Assembly: GCF_963169125.1 (NCBI RefSeq)
Contig: NC_084795.1
Coordinates: 143,691,766 to 143,755,765, forward strand
Source: Humulus lupulus
Taxonomy: Eukaryota > Streptophyta > Magnoliopsida > Rosales > Cannabaceae
DNA length: 64,000 bases
Reading direction: 5' to 3'
Program-made: the position numbers and the translations under genes
Notes under the pieces: model-generated
What the model was told of the DNA's origin: nothing
The model's database searches: none
The model's input: the letters and a program-made list of their open reading frames with translations, nothing else
Part shown: positions 22,472-34,343 of the stretch, in pieces
How positions within the stretch are numbered: the first letter of the stretch is position 1
Layout: each line of letters begins with the position of its first letter

Positions 22472-24357
22472 TGTAGAGTCCAAGAACTTTAGTTAGCTAG
22501 TTATATAGTAGTAGTAGTAGTAATAGCTAGTAGTAGTTATAGTATGTTTATTACTGTGGATTTTGGTTCAAGCTGGAACTTAGTTGGACACTTGTAGCAA
22601 CACTTGTAGATTTTATAAGTTTAATCTATAGTTTAAGAATATTAATTATAACATAAGGTTTGATTAATATAGCTGATTATAAAGATGATATTTATTATAC
22701 AATAAAGTTTAGATAGAACCAATAAGATCATGACACTTGTCATGTGCATGTTTATTAAGAAATTAAGTATTTTTGAGGAATAGTTTATTAAGAGTAATAT
22801 TTGAAAATCCCAGAGTCTGCCAGCAGCTTTGAAATCGTTATAGGACTCAATCAAAGCTGTTTACTCAATTCAAATCAGGCTGAAAAAGTGCAATTATATG
22901 TATAATATTTCAGCGTATGCCGATATATCGCAGCTCTAGGGGGCGATATATCGCCACTCGGGGAATACGAATATAAGCCCAGGAGATATATCGCCTACCA
23001 TGGGCGATATATCGGCTCTAGGGCAAGTTTTTCAAACAATTTTGAAACTGAGCTCATTCTATTCCATAACCTCTTGATAAGCCCAGAATCTTTTTGACCG
23101 AGTCTTAAGCCTCTGCTGAACGAATATTGAAATGTTTTTCAATTAAAAAGTCATTATTTTTATTCAAGCTAAAAGAAGATCTTTTCATTCTTGAACTCTA
23201 TAAATAGGACCTAGTACCCAGCCATTTCTTTCATTCTTCAAGCTGAGTTCAGAGCCTTCAAGCTGCTAGGTTTACTTTAGAGTGTTAAACACTTGGGTTG
23301 GGGTTATAAGCTTTATCTTTACAAACTTATTAAACACTTGGGAAGTAAGGTTAATAGTGTGGTTTTCGATATCGAGGTGTAGTTCAGTTATAGTGCATTC
23401 AAAGGTATTCCTATTCCTAGTTCATTTATGTATGTTTCATTAGTTTTTATAGTTTTTCTCTACTCAAATCCTAACTCAATATTTTCCATTCATGGTTAGG
23501 CAATTAAGTTCTTTAAACTTGAGGTTTCATTTTGGTAAGCTCTTCTTCTCGGTGGTTTTAGTTCATTTCTTTTCATCTTTTCTTTTAGAAAAACTCACAT
23601 GCTCATTAATGGTTTTTAGGAGTGTTCCAAAATCCTGTCCTTGTTCTCACATCTCGGTATTTGGTAAGGAAAATAAGATAGTTATTATATGCTTATATGA
23701 TTATGCTATAGTATGTTTTATATATGTTATGATATATGTATGTTTTGGGGTTTATAGTTGCTTAAATACTAAACCCCAACCCTTTTATGTTCTTTTGGCT
23801 TATAGTTGCTTAGCTAGCAAACCTCATTGTATTTTGAGGCTTATAGTTGCTTAGTTAGCAAACCCCAATGATTACCATGTACATGGGTTAGAATTGTGAT
23901 ATATGTTTATAGTTATATGTTATATATTTATAGTTTATGTTTCATGCTTTTAGTAGATTTTTCTTGCTGGGCATTAGGCTCATTCCTTTGTATGTCCAGG
24001 AAAATATTTATGGCGGCGGGAAGATTCTTGGTGGCTTGGGATTGTGTATTGAGGGAGAATGGATTCGGTGGACTGCGAGAATGATTCGAGGAAGAAGTTG
24101 TTTTTAGTCATTTCAGTTATGCTTTATATGTATTTTTCCACACATGATTTTGTAACGAATTTATTTAAGATTTAAGATATGCTTTATTTTCAAACATTGG
24201 GATCCCATATCCTACCCTGAATTTTTATGTATTTTAACCTTTGTTTTACAGTTTTTAATAAAGTTATGACTATTTCGTATGTATGTTTTCTTAAGATTAG
24301 TGTCTGTGTATAAGTAGTTTTAATGGTCCAAGGTCTAGAATTAGTTGGGTCATTACA
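22472..24357 (+). mobile_element. Solo LTR D, 1,886 bp, in the 3' LTR of A
   Basis: Ends are TGTAGAG...CATTACA. The flanking five bases (TACTA at 22467-22471, TTCAA at 24358-24362) differ, but each is one change from TTCTA, the sequence at this place in the uninterrupted 5' LTR, so they are probably a decayed TSD. No internal proteins or second LTR. The word GATATATCG/CGATATATC is repeated at about 22920-23030. A TATA box (TATAAATA, 23199-23206) follows, then donor-like sites near 23404, 23534 and 23661 and an acceptor-like pyrimidine-rich stretch ending CCAG near 23998. The 120-codon frame at 23492-23854 lies in this leader-like region and matches nothing I know. Confidence 0.85.
23199..23206 (+). 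promoter_or_regulatory. TATA box of solo LTR D
   Basis: TATAAATA in the context CTCTATAAATAGGAC, about 730 bp into the LTR, where a U3 promoter would sit. A solo LTR may keep promoter activity. Confidence 0.65.
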
Positions 24358-25780
24358 TTCAAAGCTTTGAATTGGATTTTATGTGTTGATGAGTTTTTGA
24401 GTTGTTTAAGCCTCGGGTTTTGATAGTTTTGGATCATTGGGATGTTTGGGAACTTTAATTTTGGGGTTTGGATATGTTTGGATAGGTTTTTGGAGGATTT
24501 AAATGGAGAAAAATGATAGTTTTTGGCTGAGTTCCAGGTGGGGCCGCGACGCCTAGGAGGCAGGTCACGGCGCGTGGTCTAGGTAACTTGAGGCTGGCGT
24601 CTTTGTTTGGAGGCGGGCCGCGGTGCTTAAGGGAATTTTTTTGGCCATAATTGTGTTTTAATCACGGGAACTCAAACCTAAGGCCTCAGGATCATTCCTT
24701 CTACCCGATTTAGTAGGATTCGACGTCACGGAGGCTAGGTCTTGGTCCGGGAACTTTTTATTATTTATTTTATTGATGGGATTTTATATTTGGTTATGAT
24801 TAGGTGACCGCTAAAGGACTTAAGGACCAATCGCTTTCAAGGGTCGTTCTTTTATTATTTCACGAACCAAAGGTAAAAAAACTGCACCCAGTATGTGACA
24901 TGCATGGTTATTGATGAGGCATGTTGAGTGCTTTATATATGGAATATGATTGCATTGTAAATGCCTAGCAACTTTGCTTATTTGTGAATGGCACTGACTT
25001 ATTACTCAGAAACGACATTGGTGTTAGTACTAGTCGTGAAGTCTTGAATTATCAGTCTTGATCGGCAGAAGTACTGAGCACTGGTCGTATGGTATTGGCT
25101 TATGAGTCAAGAGCGACATTAATGTGTTTAACGCAAGGTGAAATGATTAGATCTAATCAACATGAGCATTAAATTCTTGACCGACCTTAAGGTCAAAGAA
25201 AACTAAAAGCACTTGTCTAGTCTAAAGGCTAGTGATATAGAGCAAGAGCCAAAAGACTCAGGTGACTGTAACGTCACATGGCTTAGGGCGCAGAGCCCCA
25301 GAGAGTGATTTATTAGTCATTTATCGAGAGAGTGATTTATTAGTCATCTATCCTGAGAGTGACTTATTAGTCATCTATTTCAGAGAATGGCTTAATAGAC
25401 ATCTAGTTAGAGACTGACTTATTAGTTGTCTACACAGAGAGACTTATTAGTTATCTACCCTAGAATGACTCATTAGTCGTCATCTGATTAGGGCTGCAAG
25501 CCTCAGAACACTTTATTGATATTCTATACATGCAGTAATAAGTTTTCTTGCTGAGCCTTGGCTCACGGGTGCTATGTGGTGCAGGTAAAGGAAAAGAAAA
25601 GTTCACTCAGCCTTGAGTGGAGAGCTTAGGTGGTGTTGTGTACATATGTGGCTGCTTGACAACCACGACCATGATATTTCTTAGGGGAACTAGGGTTTAA
25701 CCCTATATTTTGCTGCTTGGGTCGGCAGGTTGTAATTTTTATAATGTGATGGCCATTTTGGATTGTAAATAAATTTATAA
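24358..25780 (+). repeat. Element A 3' LTR, second part, 3' end lost
   Basis: Matches 2477 to about 3973 of the 5' LTR, including GC-rich zone, mini-exon-like segment, hairpins and the 27-bp repeat zone. The last 187 bp or so, the LTR end and the TSD are missing; at about 25780 the sequence changes to integrase of element E on the other strand. Confidence 0.92.
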
Positions 25781-27079
25781 TCTTTACAATGGCCTCAGTG
25801 GTCCTCTGAAATGTCTCAGGACTCAAATATTTCCTCTCACCCAACTCATCCTAGTGAATGGGCGATCTACAATTCCTACTAGACAACATCTTATAAGATG
25901 CCACTCCAATAGTCGACTAGTAGCTATCATTATATGAAAACTCTATTAGAGGAAAATATTCATTCTATGACCCTTCAAAGTCCAATATACATGCTCTCAG
26001 CATGTCTTCCAATATCTGGATAATCCTCTCTGATTTATCTTCAGTCTGAGGATGATAAGCTGTACCAAACTTCAGCTGTGTACTTATCATCTTCTATAAA
26101 CTTCCCCAAAAACTTGGAAGTAAAGATAGGGTCCCTATCCGATAGGATAGATCTCGAAGTCCGATAAAGGTGTACTAACTCTCTTTCACATAGAGATCTG
26201 CATACTAGTCAACTGTATTGTTCGTCCTTACTTATAAAAGTGAGCTGACTTCGTATACCAGTTCATAATGACCCAGACTGAGTCATGCTGACCCACTATC
26301 TTGGGCAACCCCACCACGAAATCCATCGTGATGTCCTCACATTTCCACTATGGAATACCCAAAGGCTGTAATAGCCTTATTGGTTTCTATTAATCCACCT
26401 TGAGTCACATCCCTCTTCATCCCAGGCCACCAATATAAAGCTTTCAGATCCTAGTACATCTTCAGGGTTCCTGGATGTAGAGAATAAGGGGTAGTATGAG
26501 ATTCATCCAGAATATCCAGTCTAATCCCAGTATCCATCAGAATACAAATCCAACTCTTATACATAAACTCATGCCTGAAACTGTATAGTCCTTAGCTACT
26601 ACAGCTAGGACATCCCCTCTAATCTTTCCCCATTATGGGTCACTCAACTAGAATGAAGCGTAATGTTGGCCAATTGGCCCACTAGTAACTCTATTCTAGC
26701 TCTAGTCATATCCTCTGCTAACTCTCTAGATATCTGTCTCGCACTGTACCACTACTGCAAGTTCTAGATCATGTGTGGGATATCTCTGTTCATACTCCTT
26801 CAACAAACGTGATGCATAGGCAATCACCTTCACTGTCTGCATAAGAACACAACCAAAATTCTGTCTCGAGATGTCAAGATAAACCATAAACTTTTTATGA
26901 TCTGTAGGAAGATTCAGAACAACTGTAATCAATCATCGCTTCTATTCCTGGAAGTTGTTCTCACACCTATCTGACCATGCAAACTTCTGATTTTTGTGTG
27001 TTAGTTTCATCAATGAGGTAGCAATCCTTAAGAACCCTTCCACAAAATGCCTGTAATACCCTGCCAATCCAAGGAAACT
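25780..27079 (-). pseudogene. Element E pol: integrase, RNase H and RT end
   Basis: Minus-strand chromovirus pol remnant, heavily decayed. Reading right to left it has the RT thumb and RNase H start ('[18 protein letters not shown]' in 26726-26932, with the usual catalytic D-A-S changed to D-I-S), a deletion of the RNase H middle near 26735, then integrase ('MDFVVGLPK' near 26300, 'TKSAHF' near 26240) to the 'GPLRPL' region at the left edge. It aligns with 48230-49810 of element I. Many stops and frameshifts. The left end is cut at the junction with the 3' LTR of A; the right end is TSD AAACT of solo LTR F. Confidence 0.88.
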
Positions 27080-28940
27080 TGTAACGTCCCAAATTTCCTA
27101 ATAAGGCTTAAGGCCTTGGTTAGGGGGGGCCAGGATGGAAAATTATGCAATTATGTGATTATGTGATATATATGTGCATCATTATGTGGTTATGTGATTT
27201 ATATTATAATATGACGTGATATGCATGTTTTAGTGTATTAAATATGCATGTGGGCTTATTTATGATTAATTGGGTAATTTTCGTAATTTGGCTCGTTATG
27301 GGTATATTTGGCATATATGTGGTATGTGTGTGGTATTACATTACTACGTGGTTATGTTTGGGTTACTCGGCACGAGACGATATTAGGGAGTAAGATAATG
27401 GGAAAGTCACAACAGGACCCATACTTGACTCGGAGTGAGCCAAGGGGTATATTGGGTATTTAGCACATTACCGGGATATTGGGTAATGTGAATGATTATT
27501 TGATGATATATTGCGAGTTAGTGAGATTAGGAGCGAATTCTGGGAATTTCAACTATTTTACCCCGGGGGCATTTTTGGGACCCCGAGCATTAGGATTTGC
27601 TTGAGGTTACTTAAGCTCAAAGTAACCTGTCAGAAATAAAAACAACGTTTAGAACTTTCTCTCTCTCTCTCTCTCCTGTTTCCTTTTTGACACTGTTCGC
27701 ATTTTCGAAGGAAACTCGAGTTTTAGGACTCATATTCAGGCAAGGATTGAGTCATAGAAATTCTAGGGAAGATTAGAAGCTTATTAGCCAAAGGATTTAA
27801 TTGGGAAATGACTCAATCAGAGGTAATCCAAGTTTTAAGTTTTGAGTTTTCAAGTTTCTAAGCCTTGATTGAATTTTATGCTTTGATGAGTTTTTGGGTT
27901 GTTTGAGGCTTGGGATTATATGGTTTTGGGCCATTGGGATGCTTGGGAACTTTTGTTTTGAGATTTGGATATGTTTGGATAGGTTTTGGGAGGACTTTAA
28001 ATGGGAGAAAACGTAGAAAATGGCTTGGTTGGAGGTTGGGTCGTGACCTGTGTGAACCTAGAACCAGGAGGGTTCTGCCTGGGGGGCAACCCTAGAAGGC
28101 CAAGTCGCGGCCCTCACCCTGAAGCCCAGGCAGAGGGCTCTTTGTTAGGGAGGCATGTCGCAATCCCCAGGGCCAAGTCGCAGCTCGCCTATGCATTTTT
28201 TGGCCATATTTGATTTTTAGTCGTGGGAACTTAACTCTAAGGGCTCGGGATCAATCCTACTACCCCGTTTGGCAGGATTCGACGTCCCGGAGGCTAGGAA
28301 TTGGTCCGAAAGTCTTTATTACCTCATTTTTGATGGGATTCCATATTATGTTTATGACTAGGTGATTGATAGGGGTTCAGAATCAAGATCATGCTCAAGG
28401 GTCATTTATTGGTAACCTATGCTTGGACCAAATGTAAGAAAACTGCACCCATGTGATACATGTGATTATGGCATGGCATGAATGTTGAGTATGGAATTGA
28501 TCAGAGCTTGAGTCTCTGTAAATGCGCATGATAATAATTATTCGTGTTATTATTGATGAAGCATGTCGAGTGCTCTATATTTGGATATCTGTTGAATTAT
28601 GAATGTTGGAATACATTGTTTATCTGTGTAAGCACTAACTTATTAGTCAGAAACGACAATGGTGTTTAGCGTTGGTCGTGAAGCTCTGACTTAATAGTCA
28701 TGATCGATAATAGTACCGAGCACTGGTCGTATGGAATTGACTTATGAGTCAAGAGCGGCAATAACACATTGAATGCTGGTCGATATGATTAGATCTAATC
28801 AACAAGAGCATTATATGCTTGACCGACCTATTAGTTGAAGAAAACTAAAGTGCTTGGCTAGTCTAAGGTTAGTTACTTAGAGCTAGGTCTAAAAGGCTCA
28901 GGTGACTGGAACGTCACATGGCTTATGGTGCAGGACCCCA

Positions 28941-29140
28941 GATTGACTTAATAGTCATCTATTCAGGGCGTAGGACCCCAGATTGACTTAATAGTCATCT
29001 ATTTAAGGCGTAGGACCCCAGATTGACTTAATAGTCATCTATTCAGGGCGCAGGACCCCAGAGTGAGTTAATAGTCATCTATTCAGGGCACAGGACCCAA
29101 AATTGACTTAACATTCATCTACTCAGGGCGCTAGACCCCA
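28941..29140 (+). repeat. 40-bp tandem repeat, five units, in LTR F
   Basis: Units start at 28941, 28981, 29021, 29061 and 29101, an exact 40-bp step. Each has GATTGACTTAATAGTCATCT followed by a 'caggGCGtaGGACCCCA' part. The last two are more diverged. It occupies the place of the 27-bp repeat in LTR A. Confidence 0.92.
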
Positions 29141-29215
29141 TAATCATTATTTTGTACTTGTCTGCATGCATGAATAGGGTTATTACTGCTAGGCATGCTT
29201 ATTATCACTACAACA

Positions 29216-29400
29216 AATCTGACCTTTACCTACATATTTGTTACCTACATATATTTATTGGTAGCTAAAGATATCTTTTACCTACCCTTATTTATTGTAA
29301 CCGATTATTAGTAGGTAATTCTTATAGATATGGCGCAAGGATATAAAAAATACCATTACCTACCATTAGTATTGGTAGGTAATGAGTTTACCTACGAATA
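29216..29400 (+). repeat. CACTA left TIR and subterminal repeats
   Basis: The terminal repeat continues into an array of the 9-mer TTACCTACN and its complement, spaced about 20-40 bp apart. The right end (42600-42773) mirrors it. Confidence 0.85.
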
Positions 29401-31138
29401 AGTTTGGAGGGAAATTTTTTTATCACTACCGCTCATTTTTCCCTCCAGTTTTAACATAAATTTTACATATAATTTTTTTAAGTAGTGATGTGTTTGCTGA
29501 GGTGTATTAAATAAACTGACATGCCAAATGAGAGATACATGTGGATGTAGATGTGGCACTAATAGTATTATTTATTTATTTAAAAAATTAATATTTAATT
29601 TTTTATTTAAGGTTTATAATTTATAAACCTAATACATTTATCTCTCTAACCCTATCCTCACGCCACACATCTCTTCATTCTCTAGCCCTAACCCTATTGT
29701 CTTTTCTCTTCAGCATCACTCTCTTCTATTCTTTATTCTATATGAGATGGTCGATCTGCCATCCCTTCATCCCTTCATCCTCTACTCCTCACTCGGCTTA
29801 ATCCCTTCATCCTCTACTACAATCTCTCTGGATTATCTCTGTGTGCAATCAGGTTGGTGCTTTCTCTATTTGTGTTTCTTCAGTCTTCATTCTGTGAAAC
29901 CCAGAAAAGTGGTTGCCGCCTCCCTCCGATGAGTACTTTTAGCTACTGCCACTGCCTCCAAATTTGAATATTTGCCTCCATTGTCAAGTTGTTTTAGCCC
30001 TTATTGATGCCTCCATCTTTGAATCATTGACTCCCTTCTCTGAATTTTTGAATCTCTGTCTCAACCCCTGAAAAGACTTCCTGGTTTTGATTTTTTCTAT
30101 GGATATGGTTTTGTTTAAATTGTGTTTAAATTAATGGTTGTTATCCTTTGTTTTGTTTTATCCTTGTTGTGATTGTTATTCGGTTTTGACAAGGGCACCA
30201 TATATTGAGATTGTTATTCGGTTTTGACAGGGGCACCATATTGAGATTGTTATCGGTTTGCTTGCTCGGGTGGTATGAAATTTTTGATACACTTGGCTAT
30301 GTCTTTGTGCATTTCATATTATTGGCTCGGTGGTTTGGTGGCTTTGAGTTTCATATTGTCGGTCGGTTGCCTTTGAGGTATGCTGTTATGATTCATTTTG
30401 ATTAAATCCCCAATGTTCTGAAGGATTAATGATAATGCATTATTCTGAGGCCCTTTGATTGTTATTTGAAATGTGTATTAGTATATGACTTAGATTTAAT
30501 ATGGTTTAGGTTTTTAGAATTTGCAATGTGTGTTTAGTCTTTAAGTGTGTTCATAATTTTGTGTATTTTTCCCTGTTTGCTTGTATGGTCTAGTTTGGTT
30601 TACAACTTGCTTTTCATCTTGCTATTTATTTGTATGGTTTGTTCTATGTGCATTCAAGCATGATCTGTTCATTCAGACTTTTCCTTTTACTCTAAATACG
30701 AATTTAGTTTGGTTTTGATGTCAGTATAAGATATGAATAGATTAGTTTGATAAGTTTACTACATTGGTGAATCTAGTTCTGTGTTCCTGTACTCAGATTT
30801 AGATGTTTGGTGGGTTAGGTACTTTGTTTCTGAAATTTGTTTTCATATTTGGATATTTGGTTTCTTAGGACTTTGTTTAAGATATTGATATATTTATCCA
30901 TATTGAAGACACAATTTCTTTATTCATGTTTAAGATATTATATTAATTTTAAGGTACAGAAGTTTTGATTTCATATTATAGTTGAAGAAATTGACTAAGG
31001 ATGATTTTTTTTAATAGTTAAGCATTGATTCTATTTATTTGCTGCTATGTTTCCAAAGTTTTGCATTAATCTCAAGTATTTCTCTAAAGCATAAATGAAA
31101 TTTTCAATCTAGTTTTTAATCCAATTGGAGTGTGTTTT
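29401..31138. other. CACTA G interior, left part
   Basis: No transposase or other recognisable protein. 29640-29930 is pyrimidine-rich with acceptor-like 'tttcttcag' near 29880 and donor-like 'caatcaggttggtg' near 29850, resembling a plant 5' UTR with an intron. A tandem duplication of about 38 bp lies at 30169-30260. The part around 30350-30460 recurs at about 41450-41545. Small frames at 29747 and 30205 are not supported as genes. Confidence 0.6.
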
Positions 31139-33843
31139 TGTAATGCCCCGAATTTCCTAATAAGGGTTAGGACCTTGATTAGGAGGCCGGGGGGGCCATA
31201 ATTGAATTATGATGTTATTTAATGATTATATGCATGTTTATGTGAATTATATTATTATATGATGGTAAATGCATGCATATGGGTGTATTTATGATTATAA
31301 GGGTATTTTGGTAATTTGGCCGCTGTGGGCGTAAATGTGTATTTTGGGTGCATGGTTGTGATTAATTAATATAGCCACATTATAAGGTGGATTGGTTCGA
31401 GCTATTCGGCATGAGACGATCATGAAATGTAAGTGTTCGGTCTAGTCATAACGGGTTTAAGTTCGGGACTCAGGGTGAGTCTCGGGGTCATTTCGATGAT
31501 TAGAACATTACAGGGAATTAAAGGGTAATGGGATATGATTTATTGGCATTTGAGAATATTGAGAATAGCGGGAATTTGAGGGTGTTAATTATAATTAACG
31601 AGATAGGCGGGAAAGGACGATTTTGCCCTTGGGAAGGCCTTAGAAACTTTTAATGACCTAGGGGCATTTAGGTCATTTGGTTTGGATTTATATTGAATTT
31701 GAAGGCTGTAGAAACCTTTAGACAAAAACAGAGAATCATCCTCATCTCCTTCTTTCTCTCCCGTACATGTTCTTCCCTTCATCTTCCTTTAAATTTTGAG
31801 AACCAGACCGAGGCAACAAGCTAGGAGAGCAAGGCTTGAGGACTTAGGACCTTGGTTCAATAAGTGAGGGGCGCCTAAAGAAAGCTTGAGGTAAGTCCCA
31901 GCCATTAATTTTATGGTATACTCTGTTTTGGGCTTTAGTTTTCAGCTTGTGAATTCTTTGTGAAAAGTTGGAATTAATGGAAGTTATGATTGATATTTAA
32001 CTTGGGTTTTGATGAGGGTTTGATATAGATGAAGTTTAGGGATTGAATTGAGTGTTTGGATGATGTTTGGGATAGGTTTGAAGGGTTGGTTTCAAGGAGA
32101 ATGCAGGGGAAGAAATTCTGGTTCTTTGCTGTTTTGCGTAATGTGTCGCGGCATGGCTATGGTGAGCCACGGCCTATGTTGGTTTCTGGGGTGGAAATGC
32201 CTCTGTCAGAGAGGTGAGCCGCGGCATGGCTATCGTGAGCCGCGGCCCATGGAGGCATTTTTGGCCAGAAATGGGTTTTTGACTTGGGGATGCTAGCCTT
32301 AGACCTTGGGGTCGATCCTACTACTCAGTTTAGTTTGGATTGATGTCCCGGAGGCTAGATATTGGTTTGGGACCCTTTGTTAATCGTTTTCATTGATGAA
32401 TCCTATATTTTGGTTATGACTAGGTGACCGCTAAAGGACTAAAAATTGATCGTTCTCAAGGGTCGTTCTTTTAATCATTCTAGCTCGAATCTGAGGTAAG
32501 AAAACTGCACCCTGTGTATATGTGACATGCATGGCTATTCTTGATGCATGTTGGTTGACTATTAAATATGACATGCATGGCTATTATTGGTGCATGTTGG
32601 ATTGTTAAATATAATGCATATGATGCATGAGAAACATGTGATTAGGACATGCTTTATATACTGAGTATGATATCGTTCAGAGCTTGGGCCTCTGTGTTCG
32701 TGCATGGTCCTAATTGTACTAGCACTTGTTGAGTAAGCATGCTGAATACCTTGTGTATGGATATTGGATATGTGATTTATGTTTGGTGGCATGGCTTACT
32801 TGTGTATGGCACTAACTTATTAGTCAGAATCGGCAATGGTGTTAGATCCATCTGTGAAGCTGTGATTTATTAGTCAAGTTCATAATGAGTTGAACACTGG
32901 TCGTGTTTTATTGACCTAAGAGTCAGAGATGGCATATCTTCATGAACGCCGAGCCAAATGAAGATTAGATCTAATCGATATCAGCACGAATGACTCATAT
33001 GGGGTATTAACGCTGGACTGACCCTAAGGTCGACGAACTTATAAGCGCTTGGCTAGTCTGAGACTAGTTGTTCAGAGCCAGGGCATATGGCCTCGGTGAC
33101 TGTTTGTCACATGGCTAGGGAACGCTGTTCCACAGTTATGACTCTAGAGTCAGGAGGAAGGTTATGTTGGTGACTAATCACCATGCACCTATTCTCTTAA
33201 AGCTAGTGAGATGCTCATTTATTTATTAAGCCCTGGTGATCCTATCGTCATATGGCTAAAGGGCGCTGATCCCATATTGGTGACTTTTGATATCTGTTAA
33301 GCCCTGGTGATCCTATCATCACATAGCTAAAGGGTGCTGTCCCCATATTTGTGACTTTTTGTGATAGTCACCAATTTGTTTGGACTGTTGGTCCTAAGTA
33401 ATTAATACGATCAATGTTGATATTATATCATGTTATGTTGTGTTTTCTTACTGGGCTTCGGCTCACGGGTGCTATGTGGTGCAGGTAAAGGCAAAAGAAA
33501 GTTGGACCATCGTTGAGTTGGAGAGCTTAGGTGATGACGTGTACATATGCAGCTGCTCGTCTGCCACGGCCGAGGTTTAAAGGGGAACTAGGGTTAAACC
33601 CTGTTTTGCCGCATAGAACGGCCTATTGTAAATATTTCCCTGTAATAAACTCTGAAATTATATTTTCGGGATCCCAATGTATATATTAAACGTTCTAATG
33701 AAACGTTCTATCTTATCCAAAATTTTTAATCCCTAAACCGCTAATCATACCTAGTTACACGATTTTGGCCAAATGACTCGATTAGCGAGTTTAGCACTGT
33801 TTACAAGGCACACCGTAACGGTCCCTGGAGTTGGGGCGTTACA
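31139..33843 (+). repeat. Element H 5' LTR, 2,705 bp
   Basis: TGTAATG...CGTTACA. It has a near-perfect donor AG/GTAAGT at 31890/31891, GC words of the type GAGCCGCGGC at about 32145-32250, acceptor before 32424, a 72-nt mini-exon-like segment, donor at 32496, a chain of short hairpins (about 32810-33190), a doubled unit 'CCTGGTGATCCTATC' (near 33235 and 33305) and the fused acceptor/donor TGCAG/GTAAAG at 33484/33485. Confidence 0.95.
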
Positions 33844-34343
33844 ACTTGGTATCAGAGCGAGCCAAGGTTTATGGTACCTGAAGACAAGCTGGGCATGTAC
33901 ACTCATCACTGAAGATAGCTGCACTAATGGAATGGTAACTATTTCTGTAGTTATGTGCATAGCTGCTTAAATAGAATGTAAATGCTTTACTTGCACATTG
34001 TATTAGGGTGCATGAGATTCTGATAGAGCTTGGCTCTTGACTATATGATTATATGCTCTGTGAATATATATACATACTATTGTGATCATATGATTGCCTG
34101 CTCCATGAATATATAACTGTGATATTTACATACTGGAGTTGGGGGCATGGTGTGAATGTTGGAAGAGCAGGGATTATGAGTAATGTATGAATGCCATGGG
34201 CATGTTTTAACACTACAAGGGGTTAATGATTGTGGTGTGGCAAGATTTATCCCGTGGGGGAAAGGCTTTGATATGCTTATCATGATTAATGGGTCAAGTT
34301 ATTGACTGAGATTTAATCAGCAAGTTTATATTCAAGGTAGATA
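33844..34343 (+). promoter_or_regulatory. Element H PBS (33847-33858) and gag leader
   Basis: TGGTATCAGAGC three bases after the LTR, complementary to initiator tRNA-Met. The leader of about 480 bp up to the gag ATG at 34344 is non-coding. Confidence 0.9.

Larger units (their letters stand above)
1764..25780 (+). mobile_element. Element A: degenerate Ty3/gypsy chromovirus, outer layer
   Basis: Order is 5' LTR, initiator-Met PBS, gag, protease, RT, RNase H, integrase, chromo-like tail, PPT, 3' LTR, all on the plus strand. The order PR-RT-RH-IN defines Ty3/gypsy; the integrase GPF-type region and C-terminal chromo-like motif suggest a chromovirus, probably Tekay/Del. Three later insertions (B, C, D) inflate it; without them it is about 9.1 kb. 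The 5' flank before 1764 is GTTTG; the matching 3' TSD is lost because the 3' LTR is cut at about 25780. The coding part has many stops, a deletion between RNase H and integrase, and a mutated RT active site, so it is dead. Confidence 0.93.

Noticed and set aside
23492..23854. 120-codon plus-strand frame in solo LTR D
   Set aside because: It lies in the leader-like part of an LTR, opens with no good start context, and the hydrophobic translation comes from T-rich DNA; no domain.
28941..29140. Regular direct repeats that could suggest a CRISPR array
   Set aside because: Units are contiguous 40-bp tandem copies without unique spacers, in a plant LTR.
29747..29932. Small frames in CACTA G (29747, 30205, 40359, 41831, 42440) as captured genes
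   Set aside because: Each is under 75 codons, in AT-rich or UTR-like DNA, with no recognisable domain and no conserved partner.
33751..33970. Overlapping frames on both strands near the end of LTR H
   Set aside because: They span the LTR end and PBS, which are non-coding signals.
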